Shown: positions 46,580-57,660, counted from the first letter of the stretch. The stretch: DNA of 64,000 nt from Cyprinodon diabolis (GCA_030533445.1 CM060068.1:32039510-32103509); one strand, 5' to 3'. The notes: generated by a model from the sequence alone, not told the origin. Made by a program: numbers and translations.

Positions 46580-47289
46580 ATAAATTTTGTACCACAAACA
46601 ATACATTTTGCGACCATATATTTAAAGAAACATTATGTACGTTTTTACAAAGCCTCTTTATTTAACCCTTTATGACTTAAAACATTGTTTGATGAGCAGA
46701 TTGGCACCTCAGTAGTTCAGCGCCAATGCATCTATAAGCCTGTAGCCTACTTTCCCGAAAATACTTCTGGCCCCAAGTTCCTGGATGTTCAAGATGCATT
46801 TTGTGGGTAGTTGGAAGCGGGTGAAGGTGAAAAAAAAAAAAAAAAAAACTTGTTAAGAAGTGTTAAGAGCTATGAGGATGGAGGATGAGCAGAAGTGTGC
46901 TGCAGTTCTGCATTTTGGCCACAGGTGGCAGTATCATTAGAACACTCCATAATCTCTCTTTAAATCATAGCATATCGATCATTTTGTTTTCATTCTTCAA
47001 AAAGCTTCTAAAAATTTTAATTTGTGTGTAGTTATTTTTGTTTCCAGTTAAATATAATTCTGTTATTTCAGGCATATCAACTCATAGCGATTATGATGGG
47101 ATTGTGTCTAAATTTAGCATAACTAGGACATTTAAAATCCCTTTTCAAACTAAGAAGATTTGTTCAAAATAAAAAGAATTTATAATAATTTTACAATGGG
47201 GGATCAGAATCTGTACTGCTGGTAAAAATAAGATCACAATTTTTGTAAAAAGAGGAATAAAATATGGATAAATTAATATGAAGTAAATA
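46580..47289. other. AT-rich intron
   Basis: An A20 run near 46831-46849. GGCCACAGGTGGCAGTATC near 46917 resembles a phrase found in old fish repeats but is too short to classify. Confidence 0.5.
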
Positions 47290-48980
47290 TTAAAGATGTG
47301 CCTCCTTAGCTTATATCACCATCATTAATATATCTTCCACACCTGATCTTGATTAAGTTGGGAGCCAGAGAGCAAAGAGCAAATGCTAATCAGACAATAG
47401 TTAATTGGACATACTTGTTATCATCATAAATTCACATTGGGAAATTTGTATTTATTCATTTTTCCCCTTCCAGCCTAGTTCAAATCTATTTTTAGATTAA
47501 GGCTTCTACGTGATTAATTTTTCTTGCCATCTCCTTTAAGTATTTCCTGCTCTTAAAGAGAAAGCATTTCATCTCCTCCTTTCAATCAAAGCTCTTATCA
47601 TACCTGTTGGGATTTAAAATTTGCAGGAAAACAACACAGACATGTTATCCTCATCTTTCAACAAACATAGTTAGCCTCTTGGGGGAGATGTGTGCATATT
47701 TTTAAACCATTTGATTGGAGCAAATAAAAAAAGAAGAAACAATCAGCTCAGCATATTCGGGCCCCTGATGGTCTTGGAAGGTCCAGGGGAGGCGGGGGAG
47801 GGGGGGCATCTGAAATTCTGCCTGACCTGGCACTTAAAAGGTAAGAAGCTGCTTTGTTTTATCAATAAGACCTTGTTTTCATAGCTGGTCACCACCCCAG
47901 CAAACCAATCAATGGGGCATGCGGCTATCGCGGCGAGAGAAATGAAAAATAAACCCCAGATAATCCTTCAGTTAAAAGGTTACCCGGGGTGTTAAAAGCT
48001 ATTTTGTTAATTTATTTACTCTCTGCACTACAGAGATAAAGAAAAAGGAACAATTAGGGAATTCTAGGTTAGAGATTTTTAAAAGGGCAATGACATTGGG
48101 TTAATATTTTATAAGGCCTGATTGGCAGAGACCTAAGGAGGCCCTTTGTTTACCCACGCCCCAGACGAACGATTCACCAGCTTGTTTTGGCCTGCTGGGC
48201 GGAAATGGAATAAATATCTCTATCCTTACCTTTTAGAAGCGTCAAACAAAAGACCGAGATAAAAGGTTAATGGCTCAATCATAACCACCGGGAAATAATA
48301 TTATCCTCTGTCTCTGCAAGCCGGAGCATAGAGGACATTATTAGGCTGAATTCCTGAAGATATCCAAAGATGGGAAGAGCAGATGATATTCTTTTTTTCA
48401 TTCTGTGTAACCAAATCCACTATGGGAGTGTGCTCACTTGGGCTTAACATTACTTTTGTGGTTTCAATTGATTTATAACAGATCATAATCACTGTATTAA
48501 CAGCGTTCTTGGTAATAAGATCTCAGTCGCTACTTCCGTCATCAAAAAAAAAAAAAAAAAAGACAGCTGAAAGTGAGTTGTCAGAACCCCGCCATGAGAT
48601 CAGAACTATCCCGATGTCTAATGTGATATCACCCTCTCGTGTTATGCCCATCGGTTTGTGTCGGCTTCCTGTAAACGGGGGTGAGAACGTGAATTCAATT
48701 ATTGCCCTTTTATTGCATTGTAGTGCTTGAAATTGGACTCGTGTGGAGTGTATTGTTGGGCCCCGTGTAATCTGATTGCCCGTGCGGGCGTAGTGAGCTG
48801 GATAGTATCAGGTTCCAGTCGACTCTGCTGGGTCAACACACGGCCGGGGCCATTAAAGGAAGTCTGGTTCAGGGAAAGTTCACCGCTATTTTCTTTTCAC
48901 CATAGCAGCAAAACAAGAAAGGGAGAGAATGAATGTGTAACATATTTGTGGCCCCGGCCCAAAGCTGGCGGGGGCCTATT
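47290..48980. promoter_or_regulatory. candidate CNE cluster 22
   Basis: TTAATTGG at 47401-47408; CCAATCAAT (PBX/HOX-like ATTGATTGG on the other strand) at 47905-47913 within CCCCAGCAAACCAATCAATGGGG; AAAAGGTTACCCGGGGTG near 47974; ACCGGGAAATAATATTATCC near 48287. It continues after an A18 run (48544-48561) with CGGGGGTGAGAACGTGAATTC and GTGCGGGCGTAGTGAGC. Two blocks, about 47290-48500 and 48570-48980. Confidence 0.57.
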
Positions 48981-49480
48981 TTGTTTCCTTAATTGAAGCC
49001 AGGGATATGGGGGGGCCATGATGTAAAAATATAAATAAAGATGAAATAAGATTATTTAAAGACTGCTCTCCAGAAGAGAAATATTATAGTTTGAACATTC
49101 CGAAAGTGAAACACAAATGTCTTTTAATTTTTTGTTTGTCAAATATTCTAAAATAAACTGAAAAGATTAGAACATGAAGCAGCTGATAGGAAATGAACCA
49201 AAATTCCAGCGGTAATTCCACTTAAGCTATCTTTTTTCTGCAATGATGGCCTAGTTTGAAGGAGTTTCTATGCCAGGCTATTTAAGGAATCAGCATCTGC
49301 TGCTTGATAAATAGCCTTGCTGTTTTGTTTTAGGCAGGGTTGAGTTCCTCTCTGGACCAAGCGCATTAGTACAGATAGCTCCCAATGTCCACCATATCTT
49401 CAGGCATTAGCTTGCCTGTTCTTAGCTGTGGTGCTTTTTGGACAATGAATTACACGTCGTCAAGACAAGGCAAAGGGTAA
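48981..49480. promoter_or_regulatory. weaker candidate CNE 23
   Basis: 49205-49465 is unique with CCAGCGGTAATTCCACTTAAGC and CTTGATAAATAGCCTTGC. The first 200 bp are AT-rich. Confidence 0.38.
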
Positions 49481-50377
49481 CACAATTCATAGGATAGGCA
49501 TTTGGTAGCTTTTGATATTAAAGTAAATACAGTTACACTAAAAACAAACGGCACATTCAGAGGATACCTGTAACATCTAAGCATTAGATACAACAAAACC
49601 AAGCGAAAAAACAAAAACACTAAGATTAAGACATTAAGAAGGTGATTAAATAATCAAATAATTGTCCTGTAGTCACATTAAAAAAACCTTAATGGGAAAA
49701 CTGCAGTAAATAATTATGTTTAAGTTAAGTTTTTTTTTGTTTTGTTTAACAAAATGGTTCCAGATATGGTAGGAAGCTTGGAAACTATATGTTGCCAAAC
49801 CTTACTTTGTTCTGTTTTTGAGAAAACTAAAAGGAGTTAGTTCAGGCCTTAGCAGCTATTACCTGTATTAAGGCTAGCACTGCATTAAGCCTTATAGACC
49901 AATCACAAGATTAGAAAAAATCCTTTTCATCAATATAAAGATTAGTGTCATCTTGTACATTTTCCTGTTGTTGGCCAGGACATTTTAGAAGTTGAAGGTT
50001 TTTTCCTGTCAATTTTTCACTAGAACCCCCCTAATTCTTTATTTTTTAAAGAGATAAATAGGATATTTAATTATGGGTAAAATGTAGTTGGTTTAGACTG
50101 TGCCAGTTCAATTCATTCCTCTTCTTTAACATTGTTTTTCTTTGGGAAAACATAATCACTTCTGTTTAACTTGCTTTTGGCTGAAAGAAAACAGCCTTGT
50201 TCGCCCACTTATATCAAACTCTGTGACTGTAAAGGACTGTGATTATGAGGGCACAGAGATATAATGTAATTCAGTCTCATCAACATATGGATTGAAAGAA
50301 GTTTTGTTACTCTTTGCTAAAGTCAATTGAGATATAGAATAAAAGGAACCTAAATATGGAGACTTGAAGAACTCTCT

Positions 50378-50410
<33 letters not shown>

Positions 50411-50550
50411 AATAAATGTAATTGATTGACAGTATTTTAAATTATCTGTTTCTTTAGTTTTTTAAGAACATTGAACAGAACAAGTCAGGAGGAAATCCAA
50501 CTATTTTTTTCTCTGACCCCTTTTTTGACAAATTGTTTGCTTTTTTTTCT
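49481..50550. other. AT-rich intron with GATA microsatellite
   Basis: Unique but low-GC. (GATA)n at 50378-50410 is listed separately. Nothing else seen. Confidence 0.5.
50378..50410. repeat. (GATA)n microsatellite
   Basis: About eight uninterrupted ATAG/GATA units. Confidence 0.95.
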
Positions 50551-51420
50551 AATATAGGCCCCCAGTCAGCCGTAAGGAAAGGAGACAGTGATATTATTTC
50601 TTCGAGCCCTTCCTGCTGCTTGGAGGTTCCTCAGTTCAAAGCGTTTCAGTTGCCGTATTGCTTTCATGACCGGCCAGTGCTATTTGTTTGAAGAGAGTGG
50701 TTGAAATGCTATCCCCCTTTAAATGCACGGACATATTTTCTGGCAGTCTATCTAAACATTAGGTGTACTTAACTGGGCCTTTGTGATGGAGCTTTGACAT
50801 GATCTAAGGTTGATGTGACATTTTTTTGTGTCCATTTGAGAGCATATTTTTTACCTTTAGTATTGTGAGTGAAAAAGACTTTTACCCCTCCTATGCCCTC
50901 TATTGAGTTCTTTTATAAATAATTCAGCAAGAGTACAAGTGAAAGTGATGACAGCAAAACTGTCTGCGATCTCACCCTCTCATAGGATCAAAGAGGTGCT
51001 TCTGTATGAATCGGGATAATGTTTCCAGACCTTCGTAGGTTGAACGAGTGCTCGTTTCTTTTTCTCCCGTTCTCCTCCCCTCTGTTTCCCTCAGTTGTCA
51101 CTCGTTCTCCCTCTTGATTCTTTTTTCGTTCCCTTGTGATTCCTCTCCAAAGGGACACAGTTGGGTGAAAGTCTGCTTTTAGCCCTAAAACCTCCAGAGC
51201 CAATATATATGAAAGAGTCAGCAATTTCAGACAGACAGAGTGAGTGCACTCTATTAGCACTAGTGAGGTAAATAAACCTCACAAGACATGGCTGAATAAA
51301 TTCAACCACTAAGGCTGCTCCTAAAGCCACTGCGTCTGTCTTCAGATACTGCCTTTGGGAAATGTAGGGAAATCTACTGTAACACAAACAGCCCCATATA
51401 TTGTGCTGGCTGATAAAGTC
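50551..51420. promoter_or_regulatory. candidate CNE cluster 24
   Basis: 50555-50720 (CAGTCAGCCGTAAGG, TTGCCGTATTGCTTTCATGACC) is the clearest part. 50930-51400 is mixed, with a CT-rich stretch at 51055-51125 that explains two overlapping - strand open frames. Confidence 0.42.
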
Positions 51421-51736
51421 TGAAATAACACTTTAAAGCTTGATAAGAGGAGCTCGTTTTTGTTGGACTGGAAAGCCTACCTGCGTTATTTGTTTTAAAT
51501 GTTGAGCCTACTCTGAGAGGAGGACTGTTCTTTGTTTGTAATACAACTCCAAGAAGCTCGAGAAATAGAAATTAGAGAGAAATGTTTGTGCGAATTGTGC
51601 CAGGGGTTATCAAAGCAGATGTGATAAAGTTTCCAGCAATGGTCATGGGAGAAGTAAGTCACAAAAATGTAAACATTTGCAATGTTTACAGTACATGTTT
51701 TGTGACCCTATAGTGAGTTAAGGATGGAAAGGATTT
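51421..51736. other. intron, nothing definite
   Basis: Contains GGTTATCAAAGCAGATGTGATAAAG; otherwise no signal. Confidence 0.45.
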
Positions 51737-51883
51737 AAAAGTATAGTATAGGATGTTCTTTTTCCTGTTGGATCATCAAAATAAATGGTCCTCCTAATGG
51801 CCAATCATTCTGGTGATATGGTTACGTAAGGCCGTCCTACGTGCTCGTCCCCATTTTCACTTATCAGTGGTGAGTCTGACATA
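51737..51883 (-). repeat. unclassified interspersed repeat, copy B (inverted relative to A)
   Basis: Reverse complement of 14964-15110 without gaps over 147 bp, about 86% identical. Flanking sequence is unrelated on both sides, so 147 bp may be the whole shared unit or the overlap of two truncated copies. It has no open frame of note. Confidence 0.85.
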
Positions 51884-52536
51884 AGTGCCACTAGGCAGTT
51901 GTAGCTGATCTCAGTTTCTCTTTGACAACTACAAAATGTAAGGAAAAAGCATTTAAAATATTTTTCCTTCCTTCCGATTGATGGGAAATTAAAAATCCTG
52001 CTTTTAGTGTTCGCCGTGGTTAGCAGAACCAGTATCACCAAAACAACAGTCTCTCTATCATACTTTTAGAGTGTACAGATTCTTTCCTTAACTTTGAGAC
52101 GGCCAAAAAGTTACCAATAGTTCCAAACTTAGTACTGTATATAGCAAGACAGTCTAGGTTCAAGTTTGAAAGGATAAACAAAAACACATTTTGACAGACA
52201 TTTAGACTTTCTGTTCGCACTCCTTTGCATCTCTAATAAACCACATAAAATGTTGTGTCATGAAAAGTTGATTTGCTCTTTTATATTTAGATCTCTGTGT
52301 TTCCACTTCATTCTGAATACATTAATGGTACTACAGTAATGAACATAGAGTCTCCTTCACTTAATATCAATATTAAGTCCACCACTTAGACCAACCTTTA
52401 TTCCTTCATGTAGAGCATAGAAAAAACAGAAAACAGATTTTTTTTTCTTGTTTCAAATTAATTTAAACAATTATTTAATAAAACAGAAAAGTCTAGTTAT
52501 TTTGTAATACCAGTATCATTTATATAGTAGAATGAA

Positions 52537-52576
<40 letters not shown>

Positions 52577-52800
52577 AAAAGAACAGAAAGTCTGCTTTTG
52601 TGTAAAAGCCATTGAATAGATGTGAATAGTAAAAGCACAAAGTAAAAGAATAGTAAAAGAACAAAGCCAAAAAACCTGATTATGAAAACACAAACACTTT
52701 GTGTTGTAGCTGAAATGTCCCAATGTTTGTCCAGTTTGGGTATTTACACCATGCTTTAGAGAACACATTGTGTTTTAAAAATAGATTTGAGTTATTTAAG
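51884..52800. other. AT-rich intron
   Basis: No exon or motif cluster seen apart from the AT microsatellite listed separately. Confidence 0.5.
52541..52572. repeat. (AT)16 microsatellite
   Basis: Uninterrupted AT dinucleotides. Confidence 0.95.
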
Positions 52801-53090
52801 AGGGAACTTTGTATCTTGCCAAAGCTTTAAATGGACTTCTATGTGAAATAATGTATGAAGCCAATATGTCACCTGTGTCAAGTCACCGTAATTCATCTTC
52901 AGCTGAGACATGCAGCCCCTGCTTCATAAAAAATAAGCCTCTACAGGATCTCGTTGCCTCACATGCCCGTTGTTTTTTTTTTTCTTTTCTTTTTTTCCTG
53001 TGCCCTGTAGGCTTTTCTTTGCAACTATAAGCCAGCAAAGTAGGTATTGATTGAAACTCGAAGCTGTATTAATAAGTGAATGAGTAAGAT
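52801..53090. other. intron with T-rich tract
   Basis: T-rich at 52972-52997; nothing else firm. Confidence 0.45.
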
Positions 53091-53720
53091 GTGAGGAAAG
53101 TCAAGGGTGTATCTGCTTTGAAGGCCTTTTCTTCTCCACAGTGAGGTGGCACAGTCATTTATCACGGCTGGATCTGTGCCCCTCGTTTGGTGTAATAAAA
53201 CTCCCCCATCAGAACCGTCCAACAGGTCTGAATCACTCTGTCACACCACCTTCCAGCTAAGGCACGCATTAAATCAAGCAAGCAGAACATTTCCTAAGGC
53301 AGCCATTGCCTTTTAATTTCCTGAAGAACCTTAAAATATCATTCATTACCAGAACTACACATATTTGGTTTTTAAAAGTCTCATAAATCAATAGTGGCCT
53401 GACTGCAATAATTATAAGAAGTTAACATGTAATTTCCAGGCCGAGGGCCGAGCGCTGGATTTTAGCATATGCAAACGAGGCAATTCAAATAGTGTGGGGA
53501 TATTAATACGGGGGAACAGGTAACGAGGTGCAGGTTATGAATTATGCATCAAAAAGTGGTTGATCTTCAATAAAGGAAATGAATTCAGCATGTAATCTAA
53601 TTAGTTATGGAAGTCTATTATGTTGAGCTCCAGAAAGCAACTGTCCTTGAAAAGAAATTTATTTACAGTACATGTTAGCTCTTTGGAATGGCATTGCATT
53701 CTAGTGAGCTGCAAATGTTA
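53091..53720. promoter_or_regulatory. candidate CNE cluster 25, just upstream of the exon
   Basis: 53150-53340: CATTTATCACGGCTGG, CACGCATTAAATCAAGC. 53420-53700: CCGAGGGCCGAGCGCTGG, TATGCAAA at 53468-53475, TGAATTATGCATC and the palindromic CTAATTAG at 53597-53604. It ends about 100 bp before the acceptor, so part of the constraint, if real, could concern splicing. Confidence 0.55.
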
Positions 53721-53789
53721 ACATTCCCCCCATCCCCAACAACCCCCACTCTGCTGCTACCCCCCAACGCTGCCCACACAGCCGCTCCG

Positions 53790-53827
53790 CTTCTCTCAAG
53801 TTGTACTTTTCTCTTCTCTGTCTGCAG
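53790..53827 (+). promoter_or_regulatory. dach1: 3' splice site of dach1 intron 1
   Basis: A pyrimidine-rich tract (cttctctcaag...cttttctcttctctgtctgcag) ends in CAG directly before the exon. Upstream of it the sequence is C-rich, with several CCCC runs from 53727. The acceptor gives the frame that matches DACH1 and no nearer AG would. I could not place the branch point with confidence. Confidence 0.9.
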
Positions 53828-53943
53828 CTCCAGACCTGGACGACCTCCGAAGAGGACCCAGAGTGTGACATCGCCTGAGAACCCCCACATCATGCCCCAC
53901 TCGGTGCCTGGACTCATGTCTCCTGGCATGATCCCTCCTACAG
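53828..53943 (+). CDS. dach1: dach1 internal coding exon (probably exon 2)
   Basis: Dachshund proteins are nuclear cofactors that work with SIX and EYA proteins in eye, limb, muscle and kidney development. Seen: the 116-bp segment starts with the last base of a split codon (intron phase 2), encodes 38 codons and ends with one base of the next codon (phase 1). The peptide begins SSRPGRPPKRTQSVTSPEN and ends LMSPGMIPPTG. Known: vertebrate DACH1 has nearly the same stretch immediately after the Ski/Sno/Dac (Dachbox-N) domain; DACH2 differs (KRSLGV-type). GRPPKR is a basic, AT-hook-like motif that may help nuclear localisation or DNA contact (inference). From memory, mammals have Ser for the first Pro in ENPH and Ile for Met in SPGM. 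Length 116 is not a multiple of 3, so skipping this exon would shift the frame. Teleosts have more than one dach gene, so the exact paralogue (dach1/dacha or dachb) is open. Confidence 0.96.
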
Positions 53944-53950
53944 GTACAAT
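53941..53950 (+). promoter_or_regulatory. dach1: 5' splice site of dach1 intron 2
   Basis: The junction is CAG|GTACAATT, a good match to the MAG|GTRAGT consensus except at +5. The exon frame stays open past the donor for about 22 codons and meets TGA at 54009-54011, so retention of this intron would truncate the protein shortly after the exon. Confidence 0.88.
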
Positions 53951-53989
53951 TTGGTCTTCTGTGCTGCTGTATGTAGCCATGGGCAAGTA

Positions 53990-54331
53990 TGAGAGAATTA
54001 GATTGGATTGAATATCTGCTCTGATATTGGCAAATTAGCTGGATCGGATATCGTTGGTTTGGTATCAGAGATCCAATCCAGTGCGCTTTTTATGGAACTG
54101 TTTGTTCTTTCATTTTGCTACGTATTTGTTAATAAATTATTTTAAGTACATTTATATCTGTTGATTTTTTACTTTTTATTAGAAATATTTATTTCAAGGC
54201 CTAACCCTTCCCTCACATGGCAGGGTATATGGTTAATTGATTCAACAGTTCAATCAGATATTGGTCGATACTCTCTGCCCAGGTATTGGTATTAGATTAG
54301 AACAGAAAAAAACGGGATTGGTACATCTCTA
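53990..54331. mobile_element. hAT-like MITE remnant close behind the exon
   Basis: GATATTGGCAAATTAGCTGGATCGGATATCG at the left, and ATCAGATATTGGTCGATACTC...CAGGTATTGGTATTAGA...AACGGGATTGGTACATCTCT at the right, follow the end structure of a common fish hAT group (GGTATCGGTATCGG...GGTGCATCCCT). The left terminus is not resolved and no target duplication was found. It starts about 45 bp into intron 2. Confidence 0.52.
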
Positions 54332-54424
54332 CAGAGACTTACGGTATTATAATATCACGTAGAATACCAATGCTTCACAATACTATGCTATTGAGAAATG
54401 AAAATTAACACAAGACCATACGAA

Positions 54425-54535
54425 CACAGGTGAACGTGCAAAATCCAATCATAAACAACCTAAGGCTGGGATTCCAACTAAGGACGTTCTTGAGTGGTAA
54501 CAACTGCACCACTGTGCACCTCACAACATACTGTA
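54425..54535. repeat. degenerate teleost repeat fragment (SINE/LINE tail)
   Basis: GCAAAATCCAATCATAAACAACC...GGCTGGGATTCCAACTAAGGACGTTCTTGAG...AACAACTGCACCACTGTGCACC follows a fish repeat of the form CAAACTCCACACAGAAAG...GGGATTCGAACCCAGGACCTTCTTGCTG...CACTGCACCACCGTGC. Old copy. Confidence 0.5.
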
Positions 54536-55480
54536 GCAGTATTAACCACAGCATTGTACCGATTATTGCATCTGTGGAACATATACAAAGTTGATATTTG
54601 CAAGATAATTAGCCAGGATAACTTTGTTAACCAGTTCTTAGTTACCTAGTCATAAACATGTTGCATGTTTTAAAAATTTGGCCTTGGCAGCCATAACAAA
54701 AAAAATAGAACCCACCAAATCATTCTAATCCAAATTTTGTGAGCTAATTAACAGTAGAGCAGCCCTATTTTAGCCTACTGTGGCAGTGAACAGCAACATG
54801 TAGGGGAGGGGCAGTACAGCAAAAATATGTGCATAAAGATGGTCACATTGTCTGGGATCTAAAAGGTGTTTAATTGATGGCTATGATAAAAAATATTTAT
54901 GAATTTTGAAACTATAATTTTTTCAAAACCTTGGTTTAACTTAACTTGTGAAACCTAATTATGAACTCCACTTATACTTTAAATAGATTACCAAAGGTGT
55001 AATAAGCCAATATCAGGATGATTAGTTAATCACCAAAGCAGAAATGCTTTGGTGGTCATCATGCTGGCGACTGCTTGCTGCTTCTTTCTTTCCAGCTTTG
55101 CTCTTAACTTGAAAAAGACATGAAAGTGTCTTCTTTCAGCCAGATTACAAGACATGTGCAGCAGCATGCATTGCAGCTACTCTGTGCTCCGTAGAAAACA
55201 AGGACACACCAGCTCAGAAACGACAACTTTTTATAACCCTGATACTGGTAATCGACCCGTGTCTGGTTCTATATCTTTGTCGCTAAAGCTCTGATTCACT
55301 CTGTCAGAGTGTCTTTGCTTTCTCCCTTTTCATCACACACACCCAAACACACAAACATACCGCCTCCCTATGAGTGCCCTCCCTGCAGCTTGTCCTCGAA
55401 ATGGCAACCAGTCCAAAGTGACACATGCACCCAACCACCAGACACCAGCCGCTCACTCGTTTTACCAAAAACAGATCTTC
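54536..55480. other. intron, mostly unique AT-rich
   Basis: Holds a perfect 10-bp hairpin (listed separately) and a CA-rich patch at 55335-55360. No exon seen. Confidence 0.5.
55031..55054. other. perfect 10-bp hairpin with GAAA loop
   Basis: CACCAAAGCA (55031-55040), GAAA (55041-55044), TGCTTTGGTG (55045-55054). As RNA from the + strand this is a 10-bp stem closed by a GNRA tetraloop. Confidence 0.85.
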
Positions 55481-55870
55481 TGTTCTACCCTCCCCTCCGT
55501 AAACCTAGAGCAGGAGAATAAATTGGACTGGAGATCTCTTCTCTCGGATTATTCCAGTAGATGTTGCATTTTGCCTTGAGTGCATTCTAATTAGTGCGAT
55601 TAAATCCACTCCACTGGTATATGTACATAGGCAGTGATGATGCTAAAGCAAGCCTTATCGCCACAAGAATCAACAACAAGCGTTTGTGCCCTAACTTAGC
55701 CCCGAGGCTAAGTCTTATTGCAACTAATGCTTTTGTTCTATTTGTGGCTGGCTTCTTTGTGGGCGCTTTGATGTTGATGGCTCTAAGTGCTCTGATTTGC
55801 ATATTTTCCTGTCCTTCCTGATATGTCTTTAATGATACTGTGCTGTCCAAGGCAGCTTTTGTAATGGTGT
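55481..55870. promoter_or_regulatory. candidate CNE 26
   Basis: CTAATTAG at 55587-55594, an 8-bp inverted repeat ACTTAGCC/GGCTAAGT with a 4-nt loop (55694-55713), and a perfect octamer ATTTGCAT at 55795-55802 in CTGATTTGCATATTTTCC. Unique throughout. Confidence 0.55.
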
Positions 55871-56310
55871 GCAGTATGTTTCAACCAAGTAGAAACTGCA
55901 GATTTTTCATTAATTTCAGATAACTTCATTTTTCAAAATAACAGTTTAGTACGGGTATATTTTTCTATAAGTCGGTGAAGAACCAAAGGATTAATAATAC
56001 ACTGGAGTTCATCCGTGTGTTCTAATACAGCAGGGTCTCACAGCCATGGCTGGAGCTTTGAACTTTAGGAGCAATGCAAGATAGCCTCAGCATGAAAGGC
56101 GAACTTAAAGGCCGAAGCAAAAACACAAGTCAGACAATGATGAGAAAGACGTCTTATTTAGTAGAACATACAGCAACAAAAGAAGCCTTTTGATATCATC
56201 CCCTCTGTTGGTGGGTACCGGGGACTCTGTGATCTTGACATTTAGTCAGAGTTTTCAGGGAGCTCAGATAAAGTAACAGAGGTTCTTCTTCTTATAACTT
56301 CCCTTAAGCC
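55871..56310. promoter_or_regulatory. candidate CNE 27
   Basis: 55980-56300 is unique: AGGATTAATAATACAC, CACAGCCATGGCTGGAGC, and the 17-mer at 56205-56221 that recurs at 60535-60551. The first 100 bp are AT-rich. Confidence 0.45.
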
Positions 56311-57170
56311 TTCCTGCTGTGATGTGACACAATTTTTTCTAATGCTTTTTTAACGTTTTAATTTCAGTATTCTAAATCCCATGTTAAATTAAGGTAAACA
56401 AACCTTTAATTTATCAAGTATGGATTTTTTCTCTGTCCATAATTTTTTTTAAAGTATGTTTTTTTGGTTCCTAAATACTTTTTATGTAAAATAGCCGCTA
56501 TAGCCCAGGGTGTTTGGGAAAGAAACAAGTCATCCACCTTGCTAAACATTTGGCATAAGGCGCTATTCCACTCATCCAACTCTCTTTTTTTATTCTAGAC
56601 CAATGCTGAATTACTATTTTCAATGTTTGCTGTTCATATTGACAATACAAACATCATTTTAGTGGCAGGTGGCCTGAAAAATTGATCTCTGTGTGTTGAT
56701 GATACATCATTGAAACATGCATTGTTGTATTGTAATTAAAACTCATAGTTAAACATAAATATGTAAAATTAATTGGGTGGATTGATTTTTCAAGAAGCGC
56801 TTACAATGCAATAGCATTTTCCACTGGTGATATTGTCATGTTGTGTTATAAGAAATACATTTATGTTGTAGCTACAATAAAATGCTATGTTACATTTATG
56901 TCATTTTTAGATGAGGTAGTATTGGCAGGTAGAAATTAAATCTAAGCCGAACCTCCAGTGATTGTTCAAAAGCGAAACATTCAGCTGGTGTTTTATTTAT
57001 TTATTTTTTTTGAGCAAGTCATTATCGACGAGGCGCTCTGCTACATGTGGCACAACATTTAAATTTCTGATTCCTGAAGCTGTTCCAGCAACAATGGTAA
57101 ATTTACTCAAGTCACTCCATGCAAACTGTTCAAACATACCTTTTTTCTAAAAAATAATACATGGCCAAGC
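56311..57170. other. AT-rich intron
   Basis: T-runs and low GC. 56490-56580 is slightly richer. No exon seen. Confidence 0.5.
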
Positions 57171-57660
57171 TATTGCAACTCATTCAGGTCACATTAGATT
57201 AGCATCAGTGCCAATATCAGCTGTTGAAAGATAGCTTCTCTGCAGTCAACAGGCCCTGGAAGAGACGAGGTGCAGCACATTGTTAACACATGTATCCTTG
57301 TCCTTCACCCAGCTCCTTTTTGTTGGATTTCCACTTAAGGAAGCACTTTTGCATGTTTGCAGAATCACGTGTCAGATGAGCTTTCGAATCCTTGCGCTCA
57401 TGGCCCTGGTAGTTGGGGGTGGTGAGGTGAGCACACTGGAGCTTTTCCAGTTGCTGATGCATTACGGGCAGGTTGCCCCCCCTACCCAAAACCACCAAAT
57501 CCGATTATTTGCTGTGGACTGACACTGGAATGAGATGACATCTCCTTTTGAGTGAAGAGGGAGGGTGGATGGGCTTCTACTCACACTCTGGCCTCTACTT
57601 AAGCAGCAACTTCAGTATAATTCATTTATGTCCCAGAAATGGCTTCAGCCTTTTGAATAA
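57171..57660. promoter_or_regulatory. candidate CNE 28
   Basis: GGTCACATTAGATTAGCATCAG, GAATCACGTGTCAGATG (CACGTG E-box within), CCAGTTGCTGATGCATTACGGG and CAAATCCGATTATTTGC. Its two opposite-strand open frames (57280-57522) are not supported as exons. Confidence 0.52.

Larger units (their letters stand above)
1..53827 (+). other. dach1: dach1 intron 1 (3' part; start lies outside the window)
   Basis: No exon precedes 53828 in the window. Exon 1 of DACH1 carries the long N-terminal region and most of Dachbox-N, and nothing like it is present, so all upstream sequence is inferred to be intron 1. Its size of over 53 kb agrees with the very long first intron of this gene in vertebrates. Sub-features are listed separately. 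Confidence 0.85.

Noticed and set aside
46860..46950. GGCCACAGGTGGCAGTATC segment as a SINE
   Set aside because: Single short phrase without a definable body, tail or duplication.
53688..53827. In-frame open sequence upstream of the exon as extra coding sequence
   Set aside because: It includes the polypyrimidine tract and acceptor, and DACH1 similarity stops exactly at 53828.
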